Shown: positions 1 to 9,838, numbered from the stretch's first letter. The stretch is 64,000 bases of DNA from Deltaproteobacteria bacterium (GCA_029261855.1 JAJDAN010000039.1:62001-126000), one strand, 5' to 3'. Numbers and translations: made by a program. Notes: a model not told the origin generated them from the sequence alone.

Positions 1-312
1 CGCGTCGGGGTGTCCCGCGCCAAGGAGCTGATGTTCACCAGCCGAACCGTGTCCGCGCCCGAAGCCCTGGCCATCGGCCTTCTGGACGGTTGCGTACCCG
101 ACGAGCTGCTGTCCGAGGAAATCGGCGGGCTCACGGCTGCCATCCTCGCGAACTCCAGCTTCAGCAACCGTGCGAACAAGCGCACGCTCGAAGACACCAG
201 CGGGATGAGCTTGCAGGCCGGTCTGCGACATGAGCGCGACGAGAACGCGGGAATGGCGCCCGATGCGCAGGAACGCATCGCGAGCTTCGCGAAGCGAAAG
301 AGGGCTGAGTAG
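1..312 (+). CDS. Enoyl-CoA hydratase/isomerase family protein, C-terminal part (5' truncated)
   Basis: The reading frame is open from base 1, so the gene begins left of the window; the GTG at base 10 is internal. The visible 103 codons match the C-terminal third of crotonases: the SRAKELMFTSR stretch, then the A-x-EALAIGLLDG helix that ends the fold, then the C-terminal helical part. The catalytic oxyanion-hole region lies outside the window, so the substrate cannot be judged. An acyl-CoA role in beta-oxidation-type degradation is inferred from the family. About 310 bases without a gene separate it from pckG, so it is probably the last gene of its own transcript. Confidence 0.8.
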   Translation, partial: RVGVSRAKELMFTSRTVSAPEALAIGLLDGCVPDELLSEEIGGLTAAILANSSFSNRANKRTLEDTSGMSLQAGLRHERDENAGMAPDAQERIASFAKRKRAE

Positions 313-621
313 AAATGGGGGATCCGGACCCGAGTCCTGACCCGGGTTCGCCCCAGTGCTTCACCCGATTCCGTGACCCTCGGGGCATCAAACGGCGTCC
401 CTGGAGTGCCGAATCGCCAAGAATGGTTGCACCCCCTACCCAAGACGCTCCGTCCCGGCTGTAATTGTCCGCCTTCGCGCTCACCCCGTATTCGTGGCCG
501 ATGGAAAGGTCACCGCGCGGGCTCTGAGGGACACTCACCGGGGGGAGGTCGACGCGCAGCGTTCGATCTCCCGTGGCTTTTTCTCTTCCATCTCGACCTT
601 TCATCTGGACATAGGGAATTC
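313..621. other. Gap without a gene upstream of pckG
   Basis: Apart from the weak stem-loop at 325-350 I see no coding pattern here. An open frame runs from 373 into pckG, but its first 83 codons have low-complexity, shadow-like composition and do not resemble the PEPCK N-terminus. The pckG promoter should lie here, but I found no convincing -35/-10 pair. Confidence 0.5.
325..350 (+). terminator. Possible weak stem-loop after the crotonase gene
   Basis: CGGACCCG (325-332) pairs with CGGGTTCG (343-350), with one G-T wobble, across a 10-base loop, 13 bases after the stop codon. There is no T-run, so intrinsic termination is doubtful. Confidence 0.2.
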
Positions 622-2424
622 ATGAGCATCGACGCCCCTACCCGCAACGCCCGACTCCTCGCCTGGGTCGACGAAGTCGCCGCCCTCGCCCAGCCCGACC
701 AGGTCCACTGGTGTGACGGCTCCCAGGCCGAGTACGACGAGATGTTCGAGAACATGCTGGCGACCGGAACGGCCCAGCGACTCGACGAGAGCAAGCGACC
801 GAATTCGTACCTGGTTCTGAGCGACCCGGCGGATGTGGCCCGGGTGGAGGACCGCACCTTCATCTGCTGCGAGAAGAAGGACGACGCCGGACCGACGAAC
901 AACTGGAAGGACCCCGCCGAGATGAAGGAGACCCTGCGCGGTCTCTTCCAGGGCTGCATGCGCGGCCGCACCCTGTACGTCGTCCCGTTCAGCATGGGGC
1001 CCCTCGGATCGCACATCGCCCACATCGGCGTCCAGCTTTCGGACTCGCCGTACGTGGTCGCCAACATGCGGACGATGACGCGCATGGGGACGAAGGTCCT
1101 CGACGTCCTCGGTGACGGCGACTTCGTCCCCTGCCTGCATTCGGTCGGCGCCCCGCTCGAGCCGGGGCAGCAAGATGTCGCCTGGCCCTGCAACAGCGAC
1201 AACAAGTACATCGTGCACTTTCCGGAGACCCGCGAGATCTGGAGCTATGGCTCGGGCTACGGCGGCAACGCCCTGCTCGGCAAGAAGTGCTTCGCGCTCC
1301 GCATCGCATCGACCATGGCCCGCGACGAGGGCTGGCTCGCCGAGCACATGCTGATCCTCAAGCTCACCTCCCCCGAGAGCGAGGTGCGCTACGTCGCCGC
1401 CGCTTTCCCGAGCGCCTGCGGCAAGACGAATCTCGCCATGCTGAACCCGACAGTGCCGGGCTGGAAGGTCGAGACCGTCGGCGACGACATCGCCTGGATG
1501 AAGTTCGGCGACGACGGCCAGCTGTACGCCATCAACCCCGAGGCAGGCTTCTTCGGCGTCGCGCCGGGGACCAGCATGCGGTCGAACCCCAACGCCATGC
1601 TGGGCCTCGAGCGCAACTGCATCTTCACCAATGTCGCCATGACGGACGACGGCGACATCTGGTGGGAGGACATGACCGACGAGCCGCCCGCCCACCTCGT
1701 CGATTGGCGTGGAGAGGACTGGACGCCGAAGAGCGAGAGGAAGGCCGCCCATCCAAACGCCCGCTTCACCTCGCCCGCCAGCCAGTGCCCCGTGATCGCA
1801 CCGGAATGGGAAGACCCCAACGGTGTTCCCATCAGCGCGATCCTGTTCGGCGGGCGCCGCGCCACCGTCGTGCCGCTGGTGCACGAAGCGCGCGACTGGC
1901 AGCACGGCACCTTCCTGGGCTCGATCATCTCGAGCGAGAAGACCGCCGCCGCCGCCGGCACGGTTGGCGAGCTGCGCCGCGACCCGATGGCCATGCTGCC
2001 CTTCTGCGGATACAACATGGCCGACTACTGGGCCCACTGGCTGCGCATCGGCGAACGCGAAGGCGCCAAGCTGCCGCGCATCTACTACGTCAACTGGTTC
2101 CGGAAGAGCAGCGGCGGCGACTTCCTGTGGCCCGGCTTCGGCGACAACGGCCGGGTGCTGAAGTGGGTGTTCGAACGCTGCTCCGGCAAGATGTCGGGCC
2201 ACGAGACCCCCATCGGTATCGTGCCCGCGCCGGGCGAGCTCGACGTGTCGAACCTCGCCATGGATGAAGATGACGTGCTGGAGCTGCTCGCCGTCGACAC
2301 CGCGGGCTGGCTCGCCGAGATCCCCTTGATTCGCGAGTACTACGACCGCTTCGGCGTGCGGCTCCCGGCCGCACTTTCCGATCAACTCGACGCCCTCGAG
2401 GCGCGTCTCAAAGCTGCGGGCTGA
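622..2424 (+). CDS. pckG: Phosphoenolpyruvate carboxykinase (GTP)
   Basis: It interconverts oxaloacetate plus GTP with PEP plus CO2, the gateway of gluconeogenesis, and acts in the cytoplasm. At 600 residues it has the length of the GTP-dependent family, not the roughly 540-residue ATP type. Residues 262-270 read FPSACGKTN, the modified P-loop with the active-site Cys (266); 287-293 read GDDIAWM, the metal-binding kinase-2 motif; FGGRR and NWFRK follow further on. The ATG at 622 was chosen because MSIDAPT begins the expected N-terminus and GGGA lies just upstream. A GTP-type enzyme suits a cell living on acetyl-CoA and propionyl-CoA from lipids. Five bases separate it from the next gene. Confidence 0.97.
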   Translation: MSIDAPTRNARLLAWVDEVAALAQPDQVHWCDGSQAEYDEMFENMLATGTAQRLDESKRPNSYLVLSDPADVARVEDRTFICCEKKDDAGPTNNWKDPAEMKETLRGLFQGCMRGRTLYVVPFSMGPLGSHIAHIGVQLSDSPYVVANMRTMTRMGTKVLDVLGDGDFVPCLHSVGAPLEPGQQDVAWPCNSDNKYIVHFPETREIWSYGSGYGGNALLGKKCFALRIASTMARDEGWLAEHMLILKLTSPESEVRYVAAAFPSACGKTNLAMLNPTVPGWKVETVGDDIAWMKFGDDGQLYAINPEAGFFGVAPGTSMRSNPNAMLGLERNCIFTNVAMTDDGDIWWEDMTDEPPAHLVDWRGEDWTPKSERKAAHPNARFTSPASQCPVIAPEWEDPNGVPISAILFGGRRATVVPLVHEARDWQHGTFLGSIISSEKTAAAAGTVGELRRDPMAMLPFCGYNMADYWAHWLRIGEREGAKLPRIYYVNWFRKSSGGDFLWPGFGDNGRVLKWVFERCSGKMSGHETPIGIVPAPGELDVSNLAMDEDDVLELLAVDTAGWLAEIPLIREYYDRFGVRLPAALSDQLDALEARLKAAG

Positions 2425-2428
2425 GCCG

Positions 2429-3202
2429 GTGCCCGTCGAGTTCGTCGACTTCGAAGAAGCGCGCGACCAATCGGGTCTGCGCATGGTAGTCGTGCAAGGC
2501 GTCCCGAGTCCCTGGGGCGAAGCCGCCAAAGGCATCCTGCACGTCAAGCAGATCCCGTGGGCCGCAGTACGACTCGACCCGGGCAATGACGCCATGGCGG
2601 CCTGGACGGGTGAACGCAGCGGCCCCGTCGCCGTGTACGACGACGAGCCGCCGCGTGGGGGCTGGGCGCAGATCCTGTTGCTGGCCGAGCGGATCGCACC
2701 CAAGCCCGCCCTGCTCCCGGCAGACGCCGGGCAGCGCGCACTCGCCATGGGGCTGGCACACGAACTCTGCGGTGAAATGGGTCTCGGCTGGTGCCGGCGC
2801 AATGTCGGTGTCCACGCGGGCCTCACCGGAGGCAAGGGCTTCCCGGCGGGCGCCGCGAAGTACCTCGCGGACAAGTACCAGTACCGGGCGTCCGAGGCCG
2901 AGCTGTACACCCAGCACAGCATCGACATCGTGAAGGCGCTCGCCAAGCGTCTCCGCGCCCAGCGCGACGCCGGCAGCCGCTTCTATCTCGGAGACGGCCT
3001 CACCGCCGTCGACATCTACAGCGCGACCTTCATGGCGCTCCTGCGGCCCCTGCCGCCCGAGCAGTGCCCGATGCCCGACGTCATGCGGGAGGCGTTCGGC
3101 GCCCTCGACGACGCGACCGAGAAGGCGCTCGACCCGATCCTGCTCGAGCACCGGGACTTCGTCTACGAGCAGTATCTCGAGCTTCCGCTCACTCTGGCCT
3201 GA
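2429..3202 (+). CDS. Glutathione S-transferase-fold protein
   Basis: A 257-residue protein with a GST-like layout: an N-terminal thioredoxin-like part (the substrate-loop region GVPSPWGEAAKG at about 22-33) and a C-terminal all-helical domain containing FYLGDGLTAVDIYSATF, the family's N-capping box region. Substrate and catalytic residue cannot be read. The GTG start lies four bases after the pckG stop, so the two are probably cotranscribed; its 3' end faces the carboxylase gene four bases away. Family assignment is reasonable; no function is assigned. Confidence 0.65.
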   Translation: MPVEFVDFEEARDQSGLRMVVVQGVPSPWGEAAKGILHVKQIPWAAVRLDPGNDAMAAWTGERSGPVAVYDDEPPRGGWAQILLLAERIAPKPALLPADAGQRALAMGLAHELCGEMGLGWCRRNVGVHAGLTGGKGFPAGAAKYLADKYQYRASEAELYTQHSIDIVKALAKRLRAQRDAGSRFYLGDGLTAVDIYSATFMALLRPLPPEQCPMPDVMREAFGALDDATEKALDPILLEHRDFVYEQYLELPLTLA

Positions 3203-3206
3203 GGTC

Positions 3207-6200
3207 CTACCAGGTGTCGATGTTCGGACGCTTCTTGCCACTGCGCGGGGGCGCCGGAGGGGCCGCGTCGAGGCCCGCCAGGATCCAGCGGCGCGAGTCC
3301 ATCGGGTCGATCACCTCGTCGATCTCGAAGTGGGACGCCATGTTGATCGCCTTGCCGTGGGCGTACATGCGGTCGACCATTTCCTGGAACAGCGCGCGGC
3401 GCTGCTCTGGATCTTCGACCGCCTCGAGTTCCTTGCGGTAGCCGAGCTTGACGGCGCCCTCGAGGCCCATGCCCCCGAATTCCCCGGTCGGCCAGGCCAC
3501 CGTGAACAGCGGCGCGTGGAAGCTGCCACCGGCCATGGCCTGGGCTCCAAGCCCGTAGCCCTTGCGCAGCACGATGGTGAAGAACGGCACGCTGAGGTTC
3601 GCACCGGTCACGAACAGCCGGGAGCAGTGGCGCACCAATGCCGTCTTCTCGACCTCGGGTCCCACCATCATGCCCGGCGTGTCACACAGGAAGAGGATCG
3701 GGACGTCGAAGGCGTCGCACAGCTGCATGAAGCGGGCCGCCTTGTCGGCGCCGTCGCTGTCGATCGCGCCGGCCAGATGCGTCGGGTTGTTGGCCACGAC
3801 GCCCAGCGGCCGCCCTTCGACCCGCACCAGGGCCGTCACCATCCCCAGCCCGAAGCCGCGACGTAGCTCGAGCACCGAGTCCGTGTCGGCGAGACCTTCG
3901 ATCACCTTGCGTACGTCGTAGATCCGCAGCCGGTTCTCGGGGATCACGTGGCGGAGCGCGCGCTGATCGCCGGCGCTCCAGTCGGCCACGGGCCCCTGGA
4001 AGTACGAGAGATAGCGGCGTGCGACGTCCACCGCCTCAGCCTCGTCGGCCACCGCCACGTCGACGACGCCATTTGGAACCTGCACGTCCATCGGACCGAC
4101 CTCGTCGGGACGGAAGACACCGAGGCCGCCGCCTTCGATCATCGCCGGCCCCCCCATGCCGATGTTCGAGTCGTTCGTGGCGATCACGACGTCACAGCAA
4201 CCCAGCAGGGCGGCGTTGCCCGCAAAGCAACGCCCGGAATTGATGCCCACCAGCGGGACCAGCCCGCTCAGACGGCCGAAGTAGTTGAACGCCAGGCAGT
4301 CGAGCCCGGCGACCCCGGACCCGTCCGTATCGCCGGGCCGGCCCCCGCCCCCTTCGGTGAAGAAGATCACGGGCAAGCGCTGGTTCTCGGCGATCTCGAA
4401 GAGCCGGTCCTTCTTGCGGTGATTCTGCAGGCCCTGGGTGCCCGCGAGCACCGTGTAGTCGTAGGACATGACGGCACAGCGCGACGCCTGCGGGCCGAAG
4501 AGCGACGCGTTCACCGTCCCGATCCCGGCCACCATCCCATCCGCCGGCGTGCGATCGATCAGGTCTTCGAGCGCCCGCCGTCGGCGCTGAGCGGCAATCA
4601 CCAACGACCCGTACTCGATCAGGCTGCCCGGATCGCACAGGTCCTCGACGTTCTCCCGAGCGGTCCGCTGACCCGTCTTGCGCCGCCGCGCCACGGCGTC
4701 CGGACGCGCCGCGTCGCCGGTCTTCGCAAGCCGCGCCTCGAGTTCTGCGAGGTCCGGGCGCACGTAGTCGAGATCGACCGCGGCCTCGCTCGCCGTCTCC
4801 GGGCCTTCGACCTCGGCTTCCTCGATGACGATCAACAGGCCTCCCTCGTAGATCGTGTCTCCCGCCGCAACTTCGACGGCACGCACGATGCCGCTTCCGG
4901 GAGACGCGATGACGTGCTCCATCTTCATCGCCTCGAGCACCAGCAGCGGCGCCCCCCGAGTGACCGATTGACCGACACGAACGTCGAGGCTGACGACGGT
5001 GCCCTGGATCGGGGCCCGCACCGCCGCACCGAGCTGCGGCTCCGCGGCGTTGCCGCTTCGCGCTTCCGTCGCTCGTGCGCCCTCCCCCGGACTGCCCTGC
5101 TTGCCCTGCTTGCCATGGGAGAGCACGGCCAGCGGGTCGCTGCCGTCCACACGTGCGCCGGCCCGGGCGCCGTCTCCCGCCGCTTCGGCACTCGCAGGAG
5201 AGGCTTCCGGGGCCTCGAGGGCGTCCGCGGCCTCGACGAGGTCGCGCGCGTGCGCCTCGACGAAGCGCGTGTGAATGCGGTCGGCGAGCACGTCCGGATG
5301 ACGCACGAGGCTTCGCAGGAACGCGGCGTTCGTATCGACACCCTCGACACGCAGCTCCGACAGCACGCGGTCGGCACGCCGCAGCAAGTCCGCGTGTCCT
5401 CCCGAAGGCACATGCACGACGATCTTCGCGAGCAGCGTGTCGTAGGCGGTGCTCGGCTTGTAGCCGCCATACGCCGCCGCATCCACGCGAACACCGGGCC
5501 CGGTCGGCGCTTCGAATACGTCGATCCGACCCGGCCGCGGTCGCACCGAGCCGTCCGCTTTCATCGTTTCCATGTTCAGACGCAGCTGGATGGCGCGGCC
5601 TCGCGTTTCCGGGGGCCTCGCCGGGTCGAGCCCGAGGTCCGCGAGTGTCGCGCCCTCGGCGATCTGGAGCTGCAGCTTGACGAGATCGACCCCCGTGACC
5701 TCTTCCGTGACCGTGTGCTCGACCTGCAAGCGCGGATTGGCCTCGATGAACGCGAACGATCCGTCCTCCCCGTCGACGAGGAACTCGAAGGTCCCGAGGC
5801 TGCGGTAGCCCTCGTGCGCCGCCATCGCGACGGCGGCGGAAGTCAGCTGGTCGCGAAGCTCGTCCGACAGCCCCGGGCTCGGCGCGACCTCCACGAGCTT
5901 CTGGTGGCGCCGCTGCAGCGTGCACTCCCGCTCGCCGAGATGCATGACGCCCCCCGCGCCGTCTCCGAGCACCTGCACCTCGATGTGGCGCGCATTGCGA
6001 ACGAGCTGCTCGCAGTACAGATCGGCTACGCCGAAGGCCGCCTCGGCCTCGGAGGCGCAGCGCTCGAAGGCCGCGTCGAGATCCGAAGCCGCTTCGACGA
6101 CGCGCATGCCGCGGCCACCGCCCCCGGCGACCGCCTTGAGGACCATCGCTCGACCCGCGGGCAGCGCGTCGAAGAACGCACGCGCGCTTTCGGGCGTCGC

Positions 6201-6605
6201 GCGTCCGGCTGTGCCCTCGACGACGGGTACCCCGAGATCGCGCGCGAGCTCGCGAGCCGCGAGCTTGTCGCCAAAGCGCTCGAGCTGCGCCGCCGTCGGC
6301 CCGACGAAGACGATCCCCTCGCTCTCGCAGCGGCGCGCAAAGGCAGCGCTCTCGCTGAGAAACCCGTAGCCCGGATGCACGGCGTCGCAGCCGTGATCGC
6401 GGGCGACCGCCACGATCTGCTCGATGTCGAGATAGGCGCGCGCCCCGCGTCCCGTCAGCAGCTGCGCTACATCGGCGCGGCGCACATGGAGACTCTCGGC
6501 GTCGTCCTCCGGGTAGACGGTGACGGTGTGCAGTCCGTGTTCTGCCGCGGCGCGCAGGACCCGGACCGCGATCTCTCCGCGATTCGCAATCAGCAGGCTC
6601 TTCAT
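3207..6605 (-). CDS. Single-chain acyl-CoA carboxylase (biotin carboxylase, biotinyl carrier and carboxyltransferase in one chain)
   Basis: A 1132-residue biotin enzyme. The biotin carboxylase domain fills about 1-450: SLLIANRGEIA at the start, ATP-grasp loop GGGGRGM at 161-167, and the EANPRLQVEHTVTE motif. A poorly conserved Ala/Glu-rich linker follows, then the biotinyl domain with EAMKMEH at 558-564 (biotinyl Lys561). The rest is a carboxyltransferase resembling fused propionyl/acyl-CoA carboxylase beta chains, with paired crotonase folds. The order BC-BCCP-CT at about 1100 residues recalls single-chain long-chain acyl-CoA carboxylases. It makes malonyl- or alkylmalonyl-CoA; the substrate cannot be fixed from sequence. 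It is divergent from a TetR gene, which likely regulates it. Confidence 0.93.
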   Translation of the reverse strand: MKSLLIANRGEIAVRVLRAAAEHGLHTVTVYPEDDAESLHVRRADVAQLLTGRGARAYLDIEQIVAVARDHGCDAVHPGYGFLSESAAFARRCESEGIVFVGPTAAQLERFGDKLAARELARDLGVPVVEGTAGRATPESARAFFDALPAGRAMVLKAVAGGGGRGMRVVEAASDLDAAFERCASEAEAAFGVADLYCEQLVRNARHIEVQVLGDGAGGVMHLGERECTLQRRHQKLVEVAPSPGLSDELRDQLTSAAVAMAAHEGYRSLGTFEFLVDGEDGSFAFIEANPRLQVEHTVTEEVTGVDLVKLQLQIAEGATLADLGLDPARPPETRGRAIQLRLNMETMKADGSVRPRPGRIDVFEAPTGPGVRVDAAAYGGYKPSTAYDTLLAKIVVHVPSGGHADLLRRADRVLSELRVEGVDTNAAFLRSLVRHPDVLADRIHTRFVEAHARDLVEAADALEAPEASPASAEAAGDGARAGARVDGSDPLAVLSHGKQGKQGSPGEGARATEARSGNAAEPQLGAAVRAPIQGTVVSLDVRVGQSVTRGAPLLVLEAMKMEHVIASPGSGIVRAVEVAAGDTIYEGGLLIVIEEAEVEGPETASEAAVDLDYVRPDLAELEARLAKTGDAARPDAVARRRKTGQRTARENVEDLCDPGSLIEYGSLVIAAQRRRRALEDLIDRTPADGMVAGIGTVNASLFGPQASRCAVMSYDYTVLAGTQGLQNHRKKDRLFEIAENQRLPVIFFTEGGGGRPGDTDGSGVAGLDCLAFNYFGRLSGLVPLVGINSGRCFAGNAALLGCCDVVIATNDSNIGMGGPAMIEGGGLGVFRPDEVGPMDVQVPNGVVDVAVADEAEAVDVARRYLSYFQGPVADWSAGDQRALRHVIPENRLRIYDVRKVIEGLADTDSVLELRRGFGLGMVTALVRVEGRPLGVVANNPTHLAGAIDSDGADKAARFMQLCDAFDVPILFLCDTPGMMVGPEVEKTALVRHCSRLFVTGANLSVPFFTIVLRKGYGLGAQAMAGGSFHAPLFTVAWPTGEFGGMGLEGAVKLGYRKELEAVEDPEQRRALFQEMVDRMYAHGKAINMASHFEIDEVIDPMDSRRWILAGLDAAPPAPPRSGKKRPNIDTW

Positions 6606-6723
6606 GGGGCGGTCATCATGGCAGGCCTTCTCCAGACGGTCGACGGAGGCAGCGATCGGGGAATGTCCGATAATGTTTCACTCGGTCGCAATCCGTAATT
6701 CACCCGTTACACTTTAACATCGT
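6606..6723. promoter_or_regulatory. Divergent promoter/operator region between acyl-CoA carboxylase and tetR
   Basis: This 118-bp spacer is strikingly A/T-rich over its right half (about 6667-6722) compared with its surroundings, as expected for a divergent promoter. GTTACACTTTAAC at 6706-6718 is a small inverted repeat (GTTA, five bases, TAAC) ending five bases before the tetR start codon, where an autorepressor could bind. I could not choose -10/-35 boxes with confidence. Confidence 0.4.
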
Positions 6724-7314
6724 ATGTCATCTCCCGCGGAACCCTGGCTCGGCCGTTCGCCGGCTCGCAATGCGCTGCGGGATGCCGCGCGCGAGCGGAT
6801 CCTGGCAGCCGCGAGAACCTGCGCTGCGCGGGACGGTCTTCCTGCCATCGGGATCGCGGGCGTGGCCGCGGAGGCGGGCATCAGCCGCCCGACCGTCTAT
6901 CGCTACTTCGACGACCGATCTGATCTCGTCGAGCAGACGGTGCTGCGCGCCGCGGCCGACTTCGCCGACGGGATCCGCGAGGCGATCGCGCGGCACGAAG
7001 ACGCCGGCGCACAGGCGGTCGAGGCGTTGATCCATTGCGTGCGCGCATTGCCGGTAGATCCGATCCTCGGACCGGCCCTTTCGGAGCCGGGCTGGCTCGC
7101 TGGGCTCCCGCTGGCCCGGGCGCTGCCCTTCGTTCGTCATGCGCTCGAACCCGTCGCGCTCGCAGCGGACTGGAACGACGCGGACGCGCAGGAAGCCAGC
7201 GAGGTGTGGTTCCGCTTCGCTCTTTCGCTGCTGACCGCAACGGGCCCGGCGCGAAACGACGCGGCGCTGCGCGGCTTCTGCCGACGGCGGCTGATCCCGG
7301 CCCTGGCCTTATGA
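6724..7314 (+). CDS. TetR/AcrR family transcriptional regulator
   Basis: A 196-residue regulator. The N-terminal region (about 18-65) has the TetR pattern: a first helix starting ARERILAAARTC, then the helix-turn-helix with VAAEAGISRPTVYRYFDDR. The C-terminal ligand domain is not diagnostic. Its start lies 118 bases from the divergent acyl-CoA carboxylase start, so control of that gene, probably in response to an acyl-CoA, is the natural inference. Confidence 0.9.
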   Translation: MSSPAEPWLGRSPARNALRDAARERILAAARTCAARDGLPAIGIAGVAAEAGISRPTVYRYFDDRSDLVEQTVLRAAADFADGIREAIARHEDAGAQAVEALIHCVRALPVDPILGPALSEPGWLAGLPLARALPFVRHALEPVALAADWNDADAQEASEVWFRFALSLLTATGPARNDAALRGFCRRRLIPALAL

Positions 7315-7424
7315 GAAGAGGGCTTGTGAAAAGAGCGCCCGTGAACACGCGCCGCTGACGCGGGAAGCCCCGGAAAGGTCCACGTCCGTCGAAACCGCAC
7401 TATCGTCCGGGCCCTGGAGGGAAG

Positions 7425-8411
7425 GTGTCCGACGGACTGTTGTTGGTGCTGGGGCTGATCCTGCTGCTCGGCGGTGGCGAGGCGGTGGTGCGAGGCGCCG
7501 CATCGCTCGCGCGGAGCATGGGGATTTCGGATCTCGCGATCGGCCTGCTGGTCGTCGCATTCGGCACGAGCGCGCCCGAGCTGGCCGTCAACATCACCGC
7601 CGCCGTCACCGGCCAGACCGATCTGTCCTTCGGCAACATCGTCGGGTCGAACATGGCCAACATCGGGCTGGTGGTCGGCGTCTGCGGCCTGATCCGCGCC
7701 ATGCGGATCGACAGCGTGGTGGTTTCGCGCGAGATCCCGATGATGCTGCTCGCCACCATCGCAACCATCGTGATGGCCGCCGATCACGCGATCGACGGAG
7801 AGCCTGCGCGCTTCGATCGCGGCGACTCGATCATCATGATCCTCTTCTTCTGCGTCTTCCTGTACTACACGGTCGGCGAGCTGCTGAGGCAGCGCACCCA
7901 GCACCCGACCCTCGAAGAGCTGGTCGCCAGCGAGCTGCCCGGAGTCGGCCCGAAGGTGACCGTGGCTCGGGACGTCCTGGTCACCCTGGCGGGTTTCGGC
8001 GCGTTGCTGTCCGGCGCGAGTTTCACCGTCGACGCCGCCGTTTCCCTGGCGCGGATCTACGGCGTCCCGGAGGTGGTGATCGGCATCAGCGTCGTCGCCA
8101 TCGGAACCAGCCTGCCGGAACTCGCCACGGGCATCATGGCGACCCTGCGCGGCCACATGGAGATCGCGATCGGGAACGTCATCGGGTCGAACATCTTCAA
8201 TCTGCTGTTCGTCATGGGCATCACGGTCTTCATCCGACCGCTCGAGATCCCGAAGTGGGGAATGCTCGATCTGGGCGTCACCGCGCTGCTCTCCGTGGCA
8301 CTGTTGGTCGTGTCGATTTCCGCAGGACGGCGGATCCTGCGCGCCGAAGCACTCGTGCTCGTGATCATGTACCTCAGCTACGCGACCTGGCGGGCCGGCT
8401 TCGCGGGCTGA
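7425..8411 (+). CDS. Calcium/sodium antiporter family (CaCA) membrane protein
   Basis: A 328-residue inner-membrane exchanger with about ten hydrophobic segments. It carries the two inverted alpha repeats of the CaCA superfamily: repeat 1 at about 47-81 (GTSAPELAVN, then GNIVGSNMANIG) and repeat 2 from about 226 (GTSLPELATG, then GNVIGSNIFN). The Glu in each PEL and the Asn in each GSN are the cation-site residues. Length and motifs match YrbG-type proteins. The GTG start is preceded by GGAGGGAA. It is probably a Ca2+/cation:Na+ or H+ exchanger; the ion is not proven. Confidence 0.92.
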   Translation: MSDGLLLVLGLILLLGGGEAVVRGAASLARSMGISDLAIGLLVVAFGTSAPELAVNITAAVTGQTDLSFGNIVGSNMANIGLVVGVCGLIRAMRIDSVVVSREIPMMLLATIATIVMAADHAIDGEPARFDRGDSIIMILFFCVFLYYTVGELLRQRTQHPTLEELVASELPGVGPKVTVARDVLVTLAGFGALLSGASFTVDAAVSLARIYGVPEVVIGISVVAIGTSLPELATGIMATLRGHMEIAIGNVIGSNIFNLLFVMGITVFIRPLEIPKWGMLDLGVTALLSVALLVVSISAGRRILRAEALVLVIMYLSYATWRAGFAG

Positions 8412-8460
8412 ACCAGGACATCGACCTGGAGAGCCCGGCGACGCAGCAGAGATCGGCCTC

Positions 8461-8817
8461 CTAGCCGTCCAGACCGAGCCAGGTCATGGCCGCGTCGCGG
8501 CGCCGGAAGACCTCGACCTCGGTCGGCGTATCGCTGGTGAGCGTCTGGTACATGCGCGCCAGTCCGAAGCCGACATCCTGCTCGGCCAGGATCGCCATGC
8601 GCGCGACCCGGTTCGGGCGCGCCTTGTCGACCTCGGCGATCCGCCGAATCTCTGCGTTCGAGATGCGTGCGTCCGTCGCTTCGCTGAGGTCGAGTAGCTC
8701 GAGCGTGCCGGGCGGCAGGTCCGGGAACTTGTCGTCCTGGAAGTCCTCGTCGGTCACCGTCCCGCTGACGGTGACGACGAGCAGCTTCCGATGGGATTCG
8801 AACCGGTACTCGACCAC
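8461..8817 (-). CDS. SpoIIAA/STAS-like small protein
   Basis: A 118-residue protein with SpoIIAA-like secondary structure: an opening strand (FESHRKLLVVTVSGTVTDEDF), a central LELLDLSEATDARI strand and loop, and a C-terminal VEVFRRRDAAMTWLGL, resembling the f-x-x-x-x-A-x-x-WL ending of this group. Such proteins may bind phospho-ligands or lipids; none has a settled enzymatic role. It is transcribed toward the antiporter gene and is not clearly in an operon. Confidence 0.6.
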   Translation of the reverse strand: MVEYRFESHRKLLVVTVSGTVTDEDFQDDKFPDLPPGTLELLDLSEATDARISNAEIRRIAEVDKARPNRVARMAILAEQDVGFGLARMYQTLTSDTPTEVEVFRRRDAAMTWLGLDG

Positions 8818-8926
8818 ACCAGGCCTCTCGTTGCTCTACTCGTGGGGCGCCGCGCACATGCGACACATTCCGGAGTCAACGACGATTCGACTCTGCCGTC
8901 AAGCCCTTCGAGACCGCATCGGCTGC

Positions 8927-9838
8927 TTACAGCCGGCTCTGCAACCAGTCCAGGGTGCGCGCGTCGGCGCCGTCTTCGACGGGCACGATGGCTGCGTTGA
9001 AATCGGTCACCCCGACGTCTCGCAGTCGGTCGAGCTCGGCGTCCAGCTCCTTTTCGTTCCCGACGAGCGCGATCTCTGCCGGACCCGCGGCGCCCTCGCG
9101 GTCCAGCATGGCCCGGTAGGACGGCAACGTGCCGTAGATCGTCAGGGATTTTCCGATGCTCTCCCGAGCGGCGTCGGGATCGTCCGTCGCCACGATCGGG
9201 AAGCCCGCAACGATGCGCGGTGCCGGACGGCCCGCCTCTTCGGCCGCCGAACGCACACCCGGACCGATGTGGCCCTCGATGGTCTTGGGGCCGGTCATCC
9301 AGAGGATCGTCCCGTCCGTCAGGCTCCCGGCGAGACGCAGCATGCGCTCACCCAGTGCGGCGATCAGGAGCGGGACCGGGGTCGCACCCGGGACTTCGAG
9401 CGTGGCGTTCACCCGGTACTCGTCGCCCTGGAAGCTCGCCGGCTCCCCGCGCAGAAGCGGTGCCAGAACAGACAGGTACTCGCGCATGTGCCGCGCCGGC
9501 TTGGCGTAGGAGAGCCCCAGCATGGTCTCGATGACGATCTGGTGGGACAGTCCGATGCCGAGGGTGAAACGCCCGCCAGAAGCTGCCTGGGTGGTCAGCG
9601 CCTGCTGGGCGATGGCCACCGGATGCCGGGGATAGGTGGGAACCACCGCCGTACCCAGCTCGATGCGCTCGGTTTCGCGGCCCACGATGGCGAGCGCCGT
9701 AATGGCGTCGAGCCCGAAGATGTTCGCCATCCACACGCTCGCGAAGCCGCGGGCCTCGAGATCCTGACAGCGCGCGACCAGTCCATCGATGGCGCCCTCG
9801 GCGCCACCCGTTGCGCCAGACATCACTCCAATCTTCAC
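8927..9838 (-). CDS. LLM-class flavin-dependent (probably F420) oxidoreductase, MSMEG_4879-like
   Basis: A 303-residue TIM-barrel protein of the luciferase-like monooxygenase superfamily. VWMANIFGLDAITALA, ELGTAVVPTYPRHP and the Gly-rich GGRFTLGIGLSHQ are hallmarks of the F420-dependent branch. The GTG start at 9838 overlaps the stop of the upstream paralogue as GTGA, and AGAGGAG lies just before it, so the pair is translationally coupled. The substrate is unknown; in mycobacteria such proteins often lie near lipid and steroid genes. F420 use is by family; no F420 biosynthesis gene is present here. Confidence 0.85.
   Translation of the reverse strand: MKIGVMSGATGGAEGAIDGLVARCQDLEARGFASVWMANIFGLDAITALAIVGRETERIELGTAVVPTYPRHPVAIAQQALTTQAASGGRFTLGIGLSHQIVIETMLGLSYAKPARHMREYLSVLAPLLRGEPASFQGDEYRVNATLEVPGATPVPLLIAALGERMLRLAGSLTDGTILWMTGPKTIEGHIGPGVRSAAEEAGRPAPRIVAGFPIVATDDPDAARESIGKSLTIYGTLPSYRAMLDREGAAGPAEIALVGNEKELDAELDRLRDVGVTDFNAAIVPVEDGADARTLDWLQSRL

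Noticed and set aside
373-621. An 83-codon N-terminal extension of pckG
   Set aside because: The extension is Arg/Ser/Pro-rich and unlike PEPCK; from the ATG at 622 the protein has the normal family length and start.
6724-7314. The TetR gene as the steroid-cluster regulator (KstR2)
   Set aside because: It is 45 kb away and divergent from a carboxylase, and the palindrome upstream of ipdA is not seen in its own spacer.
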